Source: an uncultured Bacteroidota bacterium (GTDB lineage Bacteria > Bacteroidota > Bacteroidia > Flavobacteriales > Flavobacteriaceae). Taken from it: a stretch of 62,992 nt of DNA. The stretch lies in the NCBI GenBank assembly GCA_902515395.1, contig CABXUL010000007.1, forward strand, positions 1 through 62,992. Direction: 5' to 3'. Position numbers and translations under genes: made by a program. Position 1 is the stretch's first letter, and the number at the start of each line of letters is the position of its first letter. Below, in pieces: positions 1 through 7,843 of the stretch. The notes below the pieces were generated by a model. That model was not told the DNA's origin. It saw only the letters and a program-made list of their open reading frames with translations, and made no database searches.

Positions 1-364
1 ATTCTGATAAAACATCATATTTAGAAAGTATTATTTCGGAAAGAATTGGGAAAATATCGACGAAATGAGGAGCTTTTTTGTAGGCATGCATCAATTTTTG
101 TAATGTTTTATTTTTCTCTTTAGTATTAAATTTAATTTCTATTTCATTAATTTTTTTGTTTTGGGAAGAGGAATTACAATTTACATTTATGAACCTAGCT
201 TCGTTATTTATAAGTATTTTATTCCTATTTATCCATCCCTTTTTAATGAAATTAACATCATCTAGAAATACAAAGGTGTCAACAGAATAAATGAGCCTAA
301 AATAACTTATACTAGGGAAAAAATAAGGTTGCATGATTGCTGTTTTTTTTTTAAAATTATTCAT
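1..364 (-). CDS. WbqC-like family protein, 3' end cut by window edge
   Basis: About 121 codons are visible; the gene continues past the left edge. The start is the ATG at 364, preceded by a purine-rich AGGTGAGGTGA ribosome-binding stretch that overlaps the stop of the upstream aminotransferase, so the two are probably translationally coupled (12 bases apart). The translated N-terminus has the hallmark WbqC pattern: IMQPYFFPSISYF near residue 10, then VFLDDVNFIKKGWINRNKI about residues 31-49. WbqC-like proteins are common in surface-polysaccharide clusters beside DegT aminotransferases; the biochemical role of the family is poorly known. The position here, last visible gene of a sugar-nucleotide operon, fits that. 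Family call is firm, function is not. Confidence 0.85.
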   Translation of the reverse strand, partial: MNNFKKKTAIMQPYFFPSISYFRLIYSVDTFVFLDDVNFIKKGWINRNKILINNEARFINVNCNSSSQNKKINEIEIKFNTKEKNKTLQKLMHAYKKAPHFVDIFPILSEIILSKYDVLSE

Positions 365-376
365 GACAAAATCACC

Positions 377-1453
377 TCACCTATATTGATTTATAATTGT
401 TTCACAAATAATCTCAACGTCAGTTTCCTGAAGTAAATCATATATTGGAAGACATAATATTCTTTCACATATTTGATTAGAGACCTCACATTGATCATTG
501 TTTTTCAAGTAATTTAAAGTATTTAATGAAGGTTTAAAATACTGCCGAGTCATAACTCCCTTTTTTTGAAGTTCTTCAATAATTTTAATAATCTTGGACT
601 TACTGAAAATCAAAATAGGATAATAAGAATAATTTTCTGAATTTATAGTTCTAATAAATTTGTCTTCCACTAGGGGACTCAGTAATTTTGAATAATAATT
701 TGAAATTTTTTTTCTTCTCAAAATATTGCTCTTAATGTGCTTTAAATTCACTAATCCAATAGATGCATGGATCTCTGAATTCTTTCCATTAATCCCAGCT
801 AAGGCAAAATCGTAAGGACCGTTGTGTCCGAAATTTCTTAAAAAATTTATTTTTTTTACAAGCCTATTATTCATTGAAACAATAAACCCCCCCTCAACTG
901 TGTGAAATAATTTTGTTGCATGGGTACTACAGGTTGCAATATCTCCATAATTATATATCGATTTTCCTTTGTATTTTACTCCAAAAGCATGGGCACCATC
1001 GTAAATAACTTTAAGCTTATATTTTTTAGCAATTCTATCTATTTCAGAAATATTACAGGGATTTCCAAAAACATGTGTGGCCAAAATTGCACTGGTTTTG
1101 GTGGTTATTCGCTTCTCAATTAAATTAGTATCAATATTTAAAGTTTCTTTCTCAATATCTACAAATACGGGATCACACCCTTCCCAAATAATTGAATTAG
1201 TAGTAGCCACATATGAAAAAGGAGTTGTTATAATTTCTCCTTTTAATTCTAATGCTTTTATTGCTATTTGCAAAGCAATTGTTCCATTACACAAGAAAAT
1301 AACATTAGGTACCTTCAGATGGTTTTTTAATTCAGATTCCAATTTTAAGAGTTTTGGACCATTATTAGTATATAATTCTGAATTCCATATGTCTATTAAA
1401 TGAAGATTTAACTCACTTAGTGGAGTTTTAAATGGCTTGGTAACTGGTATCAT
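377..1453 (-). CDS. DegT/DnrJ/EryC1/StrS-family sugar aminotransferase
   Basis: 358 residues, the usual length for PLP-dependent aminotransferases of this family, which transfer an amino group (normally from glutamate) to a keto-sugar nucleotide for surface glycan synthesis. Seen in the sequence: the N-terminal TNNGP motif (about 30-34), the cofactor aspartate in YDGAHAFG (D152) and the Schiff-base lysine in STHATKLFHTVEGG (K181). That lysine context resembles dTDP-4-amino-4,6-dideoxyglucose transaminases (VioA-like), but the exact substrate cannot be read from motifs. It sits between a UDP-glucose dehydrogenase gene upstream and a WbqC-like gene downstream on the same strand. The 181-base gap upstream shows no clear promoter to me. 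Cytoplasmic. Confidence 0.9.
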   Translation of the reverse strand: MIPVTKPFKTPLSELNLHLIDIWNSELYTNNGPKLLKLESELKNHLKVPNVIFLCNGTIALQIAIKALELKGEIITTPFSYVATTNSIIWEGCDPVFVDIEKETLNIDTNLIEKRITTKTSAILATHVFGNPCNISEIDRIAKKYKLKVIYDGAHAFGVKYKGKSIYNYGDIATCSTHATKLFHTVEGGFIVSMNNRLVKKINFLRNFGHNGPYDFALAGINGKNSEIHASIGLVNLKHIKSNILRRKKISNYYSKLLSPLVEDKFIRTINSENYSYYPILIFSKSKIIKIIEELQKKGVMTRQYFKPSLNTLNYLKNNDQCEVSNQICERILCLPIYDLLQETDVEIICETIINQYR

Positions 1454-1634
1454 GCAAATAAATTTTTTCTAAAAAAAAATTAAAAATATTACTGATTAAA
1501 AAAGAAATAAGTGTCGTAAATCATTTAGTTATCTCAAATTGGAATAAGCTGTTTGGTGACCAAAATAGTTTCTGAAAAGTATAGATTAATAAGATCTATT
1601 GTAATTATAATGCCATTCAACTTTAAAAATTTAT

Positions 1635-2984
1635 CTAATTTTCAAGTCCTCTACCAATTGAATAAAAAGATTCATTTAATATTTTTCTTCCATCAAATAC
1701 CCTAGCTGGATCTAATTCCATATTTAAAAACTCTTCCCATTCAGTTAAAATAACATATGCGTCTGCAGAAAAAATATCCGAGCAATTATCTATTATTTTT
1801 AAAGTCCTATCAAAATCCAATTTATCAATATTCCAATAACTATTAATATCACTTAAAATTGAATTTTTCATTACCATTGGATCATAAATTTCTAGACAAG
1901 CTCCAGACTTATGAAGTTTCTCTGTAACATAAATTGATGGAGACTCTCTTGAATCGTTTGTATTTGATTTAAATGCCCATCCTAAAATTACAATTCTTTT
2001 ACCAGATAAATCTCCACCAAAATGGTCAATGATTTTTTTAGCAAATCGGTTTTTTTGATAATCGTTAATTTTAATTACCTGATGCCAGTATTCAGAAACT
2101 TCCTCTAAACCAAAATGTTTACAAAGATATACTAAGTTGAGAATATCTTTTTGGAAACAACTCCCTCCGAATCCGACTGAAGCATTTAAAAAATGAGGGC
2201 CAATTCGATGATCCATTCCTATTGCTTTGGAAAGCTCCCCAACATCAGCCCCTGTTTTTTCACAAAGTGCCGATAAGCTATTTATGGAAGAAATTCTTTG
2301 AGCTAACATTGCATTTGAAGCCAGTTTTGCTAATTCAGATGACCAAACATTTGTTGTTAAAATTTTTTCTCTAGGAATCCAATTTGAATAAATATTCACC
2401 AATGCTTCTATTGCTTTTTGTCCCGAACTAGATTTATCTCCTCCAATTAGAACTCTATCTGATTTAAATAAATCTTTAATTGCAGTGCCCTCAGCTAAAA
2501 ATTCAGGGTTAGACAAAATTTCAAAGTGGTTTTTTTTATTGTGTAAACTTAAAATCTCCTTTATCTTCTCTGCTGTTCTTACTGGAAGAGTAGATTTTTC
2601 AATCACAATTTTGTCACTTTTGGAATATTTTGCAATCTCACGAGCACAAGCCTCAACAAAACGAAGATCTGCGGCCATACCAGCCCCATCCCCATTAATT
2701 TTTGTTGGAGTATTTACTGCTACAAAAATCATTTCTGAACGATGAATTGCCCTATGAATATCCGTAGAAAAGAAAAGATTTTTTCCTCTTGCTGATTCAA
2801 CTACCTCTTTTAGTCCAGGTTCATAAACGGGCAATTGGTCTAAGGGACCATTCCAAGAATCAATTCGATCTTTATTTATGTCAACGACTGTAACTTTTAT
2901 ATCAGGACACTTAAGAGCAATAACTGCCATTGTAGGTCCTCCTACATAACCCGCTCCAATACAGCAAATATTATTGACTTTCAT
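1635..2984 (-). CDS. ugd: UDP-glucose 6-dehydrogenase, eukaryotic-type
   Basis: Oxidises UDP-glucose to UDP-glucuronate with two NAD+. From the ATG at 2984 the protein is 449 residues. I prefer this over an in-frame GTG at 3008 because the Rossmann motif CCIGAGYVGGPT then starts near residue 7, as is normal for the family. Seen: NTPTK near 91, SNPEFLAEGTA at 158-168, KLASNA with K220 and N224, and the thiol active site GFGGSCFQKD with C276 and D280. These fall on the residue numbers I recall for human UGDH (K220, N224, C276, D280), pointing to the long animal/plant-type enzyme instead of the short bacterial Ugd. The start overlaps the end of the upstream regulator gene by 14 bases, so the two are cotranscribed. 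Confidence 0.92.
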   Translation of the reverse strand: MKVNNICCIGAGYVGGPTMAVIALKCPDIKVTVVDINKDRIDSWNGPLDQLPVYEPGLKEVVESARGKNLFFSTDIHRAIHRSEMIFVAVNTPTKINGDGAGMAADLRFVEACAREIAKYSKSDKIVIEKSTLPVRTAEKIKEILSLHNKKNHFEILSNPEFLAEGTAIKDLFKSDRVLIGGDKSSSGQKAIEALVNIYSNWIPREKILTTNVWSSELAKLASNAMLAQRISSINSLSALCEKTGADVGELSKAIGMDHRIGPHFLNASVGFGGSCFQKDILNLVYLCKHFGLEEVSEYWHQVIKINDYQKNRFAKKIIDHFGGDLSGKRIVILGWAFKSNTNDSRESPSIYVTEKLHKSGACLEIYDPMVMKNSILSDINSYWNIDKLDFDRTLKIIDNCSDIFSADAYVILTEWEEFLNMELDPARVFDGRKILNESFYSIGRGLEN

Positions 2985-3483
2985 AAAGTATGATGTGTTT
3001 GCGCTCACTTAAAAATTTTGAGGCCAAATAAAAACTAACCTTTCGTTTTATGAGTTTTTCAATTTTATCTTCCAACTTGACAATATAGTCCATGTTCAGG
3101 TCATTCCCTATCAAAAAAATCTCAATATTTCCAGTATCATTTCCCTCTGCATAATCCCCAACCAAAATGATTTTTTGAACATTCCCCATACGATCCAAGA
3201 CGGTTTCTACAACGTCTTCTAAACCCAGATGTTTTAAGACGACTTTCCTTAAAACTTCAAAAAGGGGGTGTTTAGAATTAGCCTGATATTCAATTTTGTT
3301 GTCATTTTTGACCTTACTTAAATAACCCGCGTCATGTAAATGATTAAGCTCTTTTCTTATGGAATTAGTGGATTCACCCATTTCTGTGGCTAAACCATTC
3401 AAATATCCTCTGTTGGCCTGTGAAATAAAAAACTTAATAAGTAATCTAAGTCTAGTTTTAGATGTAATAAGTTCTCCTAACAT
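2971..3483 (-). CDS. Winged-helix regulator with nucleotidyltransferase-like C-terminal domain
   Basis: 170 residues. The N-terminal half is an ArsR-like winged helix (about 1-75): LGELITSKTRLRLLIKFF, then a recognition-helix region around STNSIRKELNHL and a wing ending YQANSKHPLF. The C-terminal half (about 95-165) looks like a degenerate nucleotidyltransferase fold: IILVGDYAEGNDTGNIEIFLIG resembles the hG[GS] plus D-x-D strand arrangement, but the catalytic GS is replaced, so enzymatic activity is doubtful. Small proteins of this type recur in Bacteroidota polysaccharide clusters next to nucleotide-sugar dehydrogenases. It overlaps the UDP-glucose dehydrogenase gene and lies 86 bases after the UpxY gene. 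Probably DNA-binding; target unknown. Confidence 0.7.
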   Translation of the reverse strand: MLGELITSKTRLRLLIKFFISQANRGYLNGLATEMGESTNSIRKELNHLHDAGYLSKVKNDNKIEYQANSKHPLFEVLRKVVLKHLGLEDVVETVLDRMGNVQKIILVGDYAEGNDTGNIEIFLIGNDLNMDYIVKLEDKIEKLIKRKVSFYLASKFLSERKHIILYESQ

Positions 3484-3539
3484 TTATTTAAAATATTGCT
3501 TTTTTTGACGGCTCCGCCCTGTCTGTCACAATAAACAAA

Positions 3540-3566
3540 CAAAGATATTTTTCACTATGATGGCAA
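3540..3566 (-). promoter_or_regulatory. Candidate Bacteroidota-type promoter before the regulator gene
   Basis: On the minus strand TATCTTTG (TAnnTTTG) occupies 3547-3540 and a TTG lies 16 bases upstream at 3566-3564, overlapping the region just before the UpxY stop. The spacer is slightly shorter than the 17-23 usually reported for flavobacteria. Downstream lies a short GC-rich inverted sequence (about 3509-3525) before the start at 3483. Confidence 0.4.
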
Positions 3567-3569
3567 TTC

Positions 3570-4031
3570 TCAGGCCGTTTTGAGGGTAACTAAAATCCCA
3601 AAACTTGGGAGCTCTAACTTAATTCTGTTTTTAAATATATTTATCACTTTCCCTTCTTGACCTTCAAAAGGACCCGATGGAATAGTGAAGTTTGAACCTT
3701 TTTTGATATTAGTGATTGAAATTTCGTCATAAATTCCTAATAAATTATTTTGCATCAATTCAATTTCTTGCTCCCTAACTATTGCTGGCTTGCCGAGCCA
3801 AAATACATACCTAATAATTCCAGGAATTCCAAAAACTTTATTTCGATCATTATCCTGTATTTTAACAAGAACATATGATCTAAGTAGAGGCTGAGATACT
3901 TTCTTTTTTCGATCAGAATATTGTTTTAATATATTGAAAACAGGGCAGTAGGATTTAATCCCAATTTTTTCAAGAGCTTTAGCTACCTTAATCTCATGAT
4001 GCGGTTTAGTGTAAAGAACGAACCATTTCAT
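3570..4031 (-). CDS. UpxY-family transcription antiterminator (NusG/RfaH-like)
   Basis: 153 residues, the size of Bacteroides UpxY proteins. The NusG N-terminal domain begins MKWFVLYTKPHHEIKVAKAL and includes QPLLRSYVLVKI (about 48-59). A C-terminal KOW motif is visible at GPFEGQEGKVINIFKN. NusG paralogues of this kind ride RNA polymerase and prevent early termination in long polysaccharide operons. In this position it would act on the downstream genes regulator-ugd-aminotransferase-wbqC. Its own leader contains a strong hairpin plus T7 tract (see 4050-4094), the arrangement expected if it controls read-through of its own leader as reported for Bacteroides fragilis. Start is the ATG at 4031. 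Confidence 0.9.
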   Translation of the reverse strand: MKWFVLYTKPHHEIKVAKALEKIGIKSYCPVFNILKQYSDRKKKVSQPLLRSYVLVKIQDNDRNKVFGIPGIIRYVFWLGKPAIVREQEIELMQNNLLGIYDEISITNIKKGSNFTIPSGPFEGQEGKVINIFKNRIKLELPSFGILVTLKTA

Positions 4032-4049
4032 GCAATCAACTTATGATTT

Positions 4050-4094
4050 AAAAAAATTCAGTTAAATGACTCTTTTTAAGGAGTCATTTAACTG
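4050..4094 (-). terminator. Intrinsic terminator / attenuator in the UpxY leader
   Basis: Perfect 14-base inverted repeat, CAGTTAAATGACTC at 4059-4072 and its complement at 4081-4094, with an 8-base loop. On the minus strand it is followed after AA by seven T residues (4056-4050). It lies only 18 bases before the UpxY start codon and 94 bases after the stop of the upstream dehydrogenase gene. No T-tract follows on the plus strand, so it acts on minus-strand transcripts. Confidence 0.8.
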
Positions 4095-4117
4095 TTAAAC
4101 ATTATTAATTAACTTAA

Positions 4118-4136
4118 TTAGTACCAAAAGTACTAA
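4118..4136 (-). promoter_or_regulatory. Inverted repeat containing a TAnnTTTG box upstream of UpxY
   Basis: TTAGTAC and GTACTAA form perfect 7-base arms around CAAAA. Read on the minus strand the centre is TACTTTTG (4132-4125), which fits the TAnnTTTG minus-7 pattern. I find no TTG at the right distance upstream, so it is a weak promoter candidate. A transcript from here would carry the 4059-4094 hairpin in its leader. Confidence 0.35.
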
Positions 4137-4187
4137 AAAATATTTTAATTATAATTATAAATCAAGTAAAAAAAGTATTTAAAAAGG

Positions 4188-5447
4188 CTAAAGCCTTCCA
4201 TCAATTGAATCTAAACCTAGAACAGACTTGATGTCGTAGACTACTGCCCCTTTTAAATTTTTGTATTTTTCTATATTATTATTAAGAAATATTTCATGAG
4301 CTACAGCAAGAATAATAACTTCATATTTACTTGGTAATTTAGTTAGGGAGATCCCATATTCCTTTTGAACCAGTTCAGAATCTGCTAATGGATCATATAC
4401 CTCTACTTCTAAACCTTGATTTACCAAACCTTTATATATTTCAGGCACCTTTGAATTTCTTATATCGTTTAGATTTTCTTTAAATGTAATCCCCATAATT
4501 AGAGCTTTGGCTCCTTTAATTAAAATTTCTTTTTTTCTCATTAAGTTTAAAACTTTTCTAACTATAAATGCTGGAATACTGTCATTTACATTTCTTCCAG
4601 ACAAAATTACCTCAGGAGTATAACCTAATTGAACCGCTTTATGAGTAAGAAAATATGGGTCAACACTAATGCAATGTCCACCGACTAGTCCTGGTTTGAA
4701 TGGAATGAAATTCCACTTAGTAGATGCTGCCTCTAAAACATGAGTTGTATCTATTTCCATTTTGTCAAATATCAAAGCAAGCTCATTCATAAAAGAAATA
4801 TTTATGTCTCTTTGTGCATTTTCAATTGCTTTAGAGGCCTCTGCAACCTTAATTGAAGTAGCTTTGTATGTCCCCGCCTTAATAATCTCTTTATATAGAC
4901 TGTCTACCAATTCAGCAATTTTTGGAGTTGAACCAGATGTTACCTTAATAATATTAGTTAAAGTATTGATTTTATCGCCTGGGTTAATTCTCTCTGGGGA
5001 GTAACCACAAAAAAAGTCTTGGTTGTACTTTAAACCGGATATGGCTTCCAACAGCGGAACACAATCCTCCTCAGTGCAACCAGGATAAACCGTGCTTTCA
5101 TAAATAATAATGTCTCCTTGTTTAAGAATTGCACCTACCATCTTGGTGGCACCTAATAGATAAGAAAGATCGGGCTTTTTAAGATTATTTACAGGTGTGG
5201 GTACTGTGATAATGTAAACGTTACACCCTAAAATTTCCTCTGATCTATTTGTTAATTTGACGCGATTTAAAAATGATTTTAATTTTTGATTACCCAATTG
5301 GTTGGTTTTATCAACACCATTATTAAGTTCCTCAACTTTTTTTATGTCATTATCATATCCAATTACTTTGAATTTTTCTGAAAAAGCATTTGCTAAAGGT
5401 AATCCTACATAGCCAAGACCAATTATCGCTATTTTTTTACTTATCAT
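4188..5447 (-). CDS. Nucleotide-sugar dehydrogenase (TviB/WbpA-like, UDP-HexNAc type)
   Basis: 419 residues. It oxidises C6 of a nucleotide sugar to a uronic acid; the subgroup with KKIAIIGLGYVGLPLANAF at the N-terminus and NDIRNSKVPEI in the C-terminal domain usually works on UDP-N-acetylhexosamines (TviB/VipA, WbpA). The Rossmann motif GLGYVGLP is at about 10-17, ESTVYPGCTEE at 117-127, and the catalytic cysteine lies in GGHCISVDP (C259). It is clearly different from the UDP-glucose enzyme encoded at 1635-2984, so the organism can make at least two kinds of uronic acid donors. It begins 9 bases after the stop of the O-antigen ligase-like gene, so these form one operon. Confidence 0.9.
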   Translation of the reverse strand: MISKKIAIIGLGYVGLPLANAFSEKFKVIGYDNDIKKVEELNNGVDKTNQLGNQKLKSFLNRVKLTNRSEEILGCNVYIITVPTPVNNLKKPDLSYLLGATKMVGAILKQGDIIIYESTVYPGCTEEDCVPLLEAISGLKYNQDFFCGYSPERINPGDKINTLTNIIKVTSGSTPKIAELVDSLYKEIIKAGTYKATSIKVAEASKAIENAQRDINISFMNELALIFDKMEIDTTHVLEAASTKWNFIPFKPGLVGGHCISVDPYFLTHKAVQLGYTPEVILSGRNVNDSIPAFIVRKVLNLMRKKEILIKGAKALIMGITFKENLNDIRNSKVPEIYKGLVNQGLEVEVYDPLADSELVQKEYGISLTKLPSKYEVIILAVAHEIFLNNNIEKYKNLKGAVVYDIKSVLGLDSIDGRL

Positions 5448-5456
5448 AGTGAAAAA

Positions 5457-7805
5457 TCAATTACATCGCTGATCATAGGTAGACTGAGCTTGAGAATATC
5501 CGTAGTTAGCAGATTGAAGTAGTAATTCACAAGCTCTTTGTTGACCACCAATATTTAAATGACTTAAAGCGTTAATATATTCTGATTTTCCTGTTTTGGG
5601 TTGAAATTCACTAATTACTTTATCAGAGTATTGTAGAGATTTTCCATAATCACCTGCCATAAAATAAGCACTTGCAGCATTTTCAAAATGGGCATACTCC
5701 AGAGAATCAATATTAGCTGCATTTTCAAATTCTATTGCAGCCTCAACGTATAATTTGTTATTAAAATATTCTAAACCTTCATTCGAAATTACTTGTGCAC
5801 GATTTATATTTGCCTGTCCAATCACTGCAAGCTTTTTCATCGAGAAGAGTTCCTTGTCATTTGGATAAATTTCAGATGCTTTAGAAGCATATTTTATGAA
5901 ATCTTTTTCCCCACTTTGAACCATTTGAGATAGAACAATTAAAAAGTTTTTCCAAATTACTTCACCCGACTTATCTGATAAAACGCCAAATACTTTTTTA
6001 GCCGAATTTAAATCCCTTTTTAAAGAAATAGCCTGAGCGAAAGTGGATGCATGTAAAGCATTTTTAGGTAAACCATAAAAAGCTTTTCTGGCATTTACAA
6101 ATGCACTATCAATTTTATTTTGTTTTAAAAAAATCTGTGCTTTTAGATTTTCACTGAAAAATAAATATGGATTAGCAGGTATGCCTTCGTTCAAAAGCTT
6201 AATTGCCTTATCATATTTTTTGGCATTAAAATAATAACGAGCTTTTATTGATTTCATTGGTATGGTTGTAACAGTAATATTAGGTAAATCTGGGGTTATG
6301 TTATCGATTTTGTCCATCGTAATACTGTATTTATTTGAATTGAAATCTCTAAGTAAAAACATCTGGCCCTTAAGAGACTGATATGTTGAGTATGTAATGC
6401 TTGTACTAAATAACATAAGAAGTATTAATATAATTGGATAAATGAAATTTAATCTAAGAGAGTTTTTCATACCATCATGATCTTTATTTTGATAATAATA
6501 AAATGAAAGTAAAGCCATTGTAAGTGCCCAGGGTGCTAATACTTGAGGACGTGCAATTGGAAAGTTCAAATTTGCATCAATAAAATATACTCCTAGAGAT
6601 GTTATTAGTAAAAAAATGAACCATTTTTTTTCTAGATTTAAATCTGTTTTGAATAGTAAAATAAATGCGAAATAAGCTCCAAATAAAAAAAGTAATAAGT
6701 AGATGCAAAATCCAATAATCCCCAATTCTGCTCCAAGCTGGATAAAGTCACTGTGAGCATGATAAGGAACTATATACCCTGTAATGTCAGCTTTATCATA
6801 ATCTATTGAAGTAAGCTTCCAATTACCAATCCCAACGCCAAATATAGGGTTTGAACTAATGTGAGTTAAAACATCCTCATAATATCGTAACCTTTGATTA
6901 ACAGAACCATCATTGGTACTAACAGAAATTGTTGAGGCTCTAGATAGTGCATCAGCTCCCTTACTAGAAACAAAAATTTGATTTAAGATAATAGCCAATA
7001 TCATTGGCAATAAATAATATAAATTATTCATTAAAGGTTTATATGATTTTTCCTTTAAAAAGTTAATAAGGGTCCAAGCAAAAAGTAATACTCCTATAAG
7101 TGCAGCTGCTACAAAAGAAGCCCTACTTTGAATCATACTTAAAGAAAATAAGCTCAAAAGCACCAGAAATGAATAAATAATTTTTATCCAATATTTTTGA
7201 TTGTAGAAAATAAGATATAATATGTAAGGAATTTTAATGGCAATAGAAAAAGCAGTAATATTTCGGTTGGCTGTAACCCCTTTTAAACCAACGGGATTGA
7301 TAGCTCCATCATTATACATTTCCAATGCTTGATTCAAAACAGCATATACTTCAATTGTTAAAATTGACATTATAGCAAATGATAGGAGGCGATTTTTATT
7401 TTTGATATTAAAAATTAAAATCCCTAGATTTAAAAACATGAAAAGGGTGTTAAAATGGCGAACAATATTGACCAGAACCTCTGTAGGATTAATGGCATAG
7501 AAGTATGATAAAGCTGCCCATAAAACGAATGCTATGTATGAAATACTCATCCAAGAACTTAACACCCTAGTGATCCTATCCTTGTAAATTTTTCGATTTA
7601 TAAAAAGGAATATTCCGCAGCAAAGATTCAGAATACTTAAATACAACCACTGAGGTGCAATTTTATCTACTGCTTCCCAATTAGGAATAAATCCTACACA
7701 TAAAAATCCGATAATAAAAATAGATGGAACAAAGTTGGCGGTATCTAATTGGTTTCGCTTAGGGGGGGATTTAGCCATCTTAATAGATTTCTTGTTAATT
7801 TGCAA
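5457..7805 (-). CDS. O-antigen ligase/polymerase-like membrane protein with TPR tail
   Basis: 782 residues. About a dozen hydrophobic segments fill residues 25-470, and the Wzy_C/WaaL signature HAHSDFIQLGAELGIIG (near 351) lies in the large loop, where the conserved histidine of O-antigen ligases is found. After the last membrane segment (about 465-485) comes a roughly 290-residue soluble part with TPR-like helices (for example NAKKYDKAIKLLNEGIPANP and NKLYVEAAIEFENAANID). This membrane-plus-TPR architecture is common in Bacteroidota and may mean a lipid A-core or exopolysaccharide ligase, or a Wzy polymerase; motifs do not decide. It is first in a minus-strand operon with the dehydrogenase at 4188-5447 and is divergent from the WecA-like gene. 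Confidence 0.85.
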   Translation of the reverse strand: MQINKKSIKMAKSPPKRNQLDTANFVPSIFIIGFLCVGFIPNWEAVDKIAPQWLYLSILNLCCGIFLFINRKIYKDRITRVLSSWMSISYIAFVLWAALSYFYAINPTEVLVNIVRHFNTLFMFLNLGILIFNIKNKNRLLSFAIMSILTIEVYAVLNQALEMYNDGAINPVGLKGVTANRNITAFSIAIKIPYILYLIFYNQKYWIKIIYSFLVLLSLFSLSMIQSRASFVAAALIGVLLFAWTLINFLKEKSYKPLMNNLYYLLPMILAIILNQIFVSSKGADALSRASTISVSTNDGSVNQRLRYYEDVLTHISSNPIFGVGIGNWKLTSIDYDKADITGYIVPYHAHSDFIQLGAELGIIGFCIYLLLFLFGAYFAFILLFKTDLNLEKKWFIFLLITSLGVYFIDANLNFPIARPQVLAPWALTMALLSFYYYQNKDHDGMKNSLRLNFIYPIILILLMLFSTSITYSTYQSLKGQMFLLRDFNSNKYSITMDKIDNITPDLPNITVTTIPMKSIKARYYFNAKKYDKAIKLLNEGIPANPYLFFSENLKAQIFLKQNKIDSAFVNARKAFYGLPKNALHASTFAQAISLKRDLNSAKKVFGVLSDKSGEVIWKNFLIVLSQMVQSGEKDFIKYASKASEIYPNDKELFSMKKLAVIGQANINRAQVISNEGLEYFNNKLYVEAAIEFENAANIDSLEYAHFENAASAYFMAGDYGKSLQYSDKVISEFQPKTGKSEYINALSHLNIGGQQRACELLLQSANYGYSQAQSTYDQRCN

Positions 7806-7843
7806 GATATAAATTTATTTGAATAATTTATTTCAACCGAATC

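Noticed and set aside
920-1403. Two plus-strand frames opposite the sugar aminotransferase gene
   Set aside because: The minus-strand protein has intact catalytic motifs over the same stretch; the plus-strand products show no recognisable features.
2985-3008. Upstream GTG start for the UDP-glucose dehydrogenase
   Set aside because: It would add eight residues ahead of a Rossmann motif already at the expected distance and deepen the overlap with the regulator gene; the ATG at 2984 is preferred.
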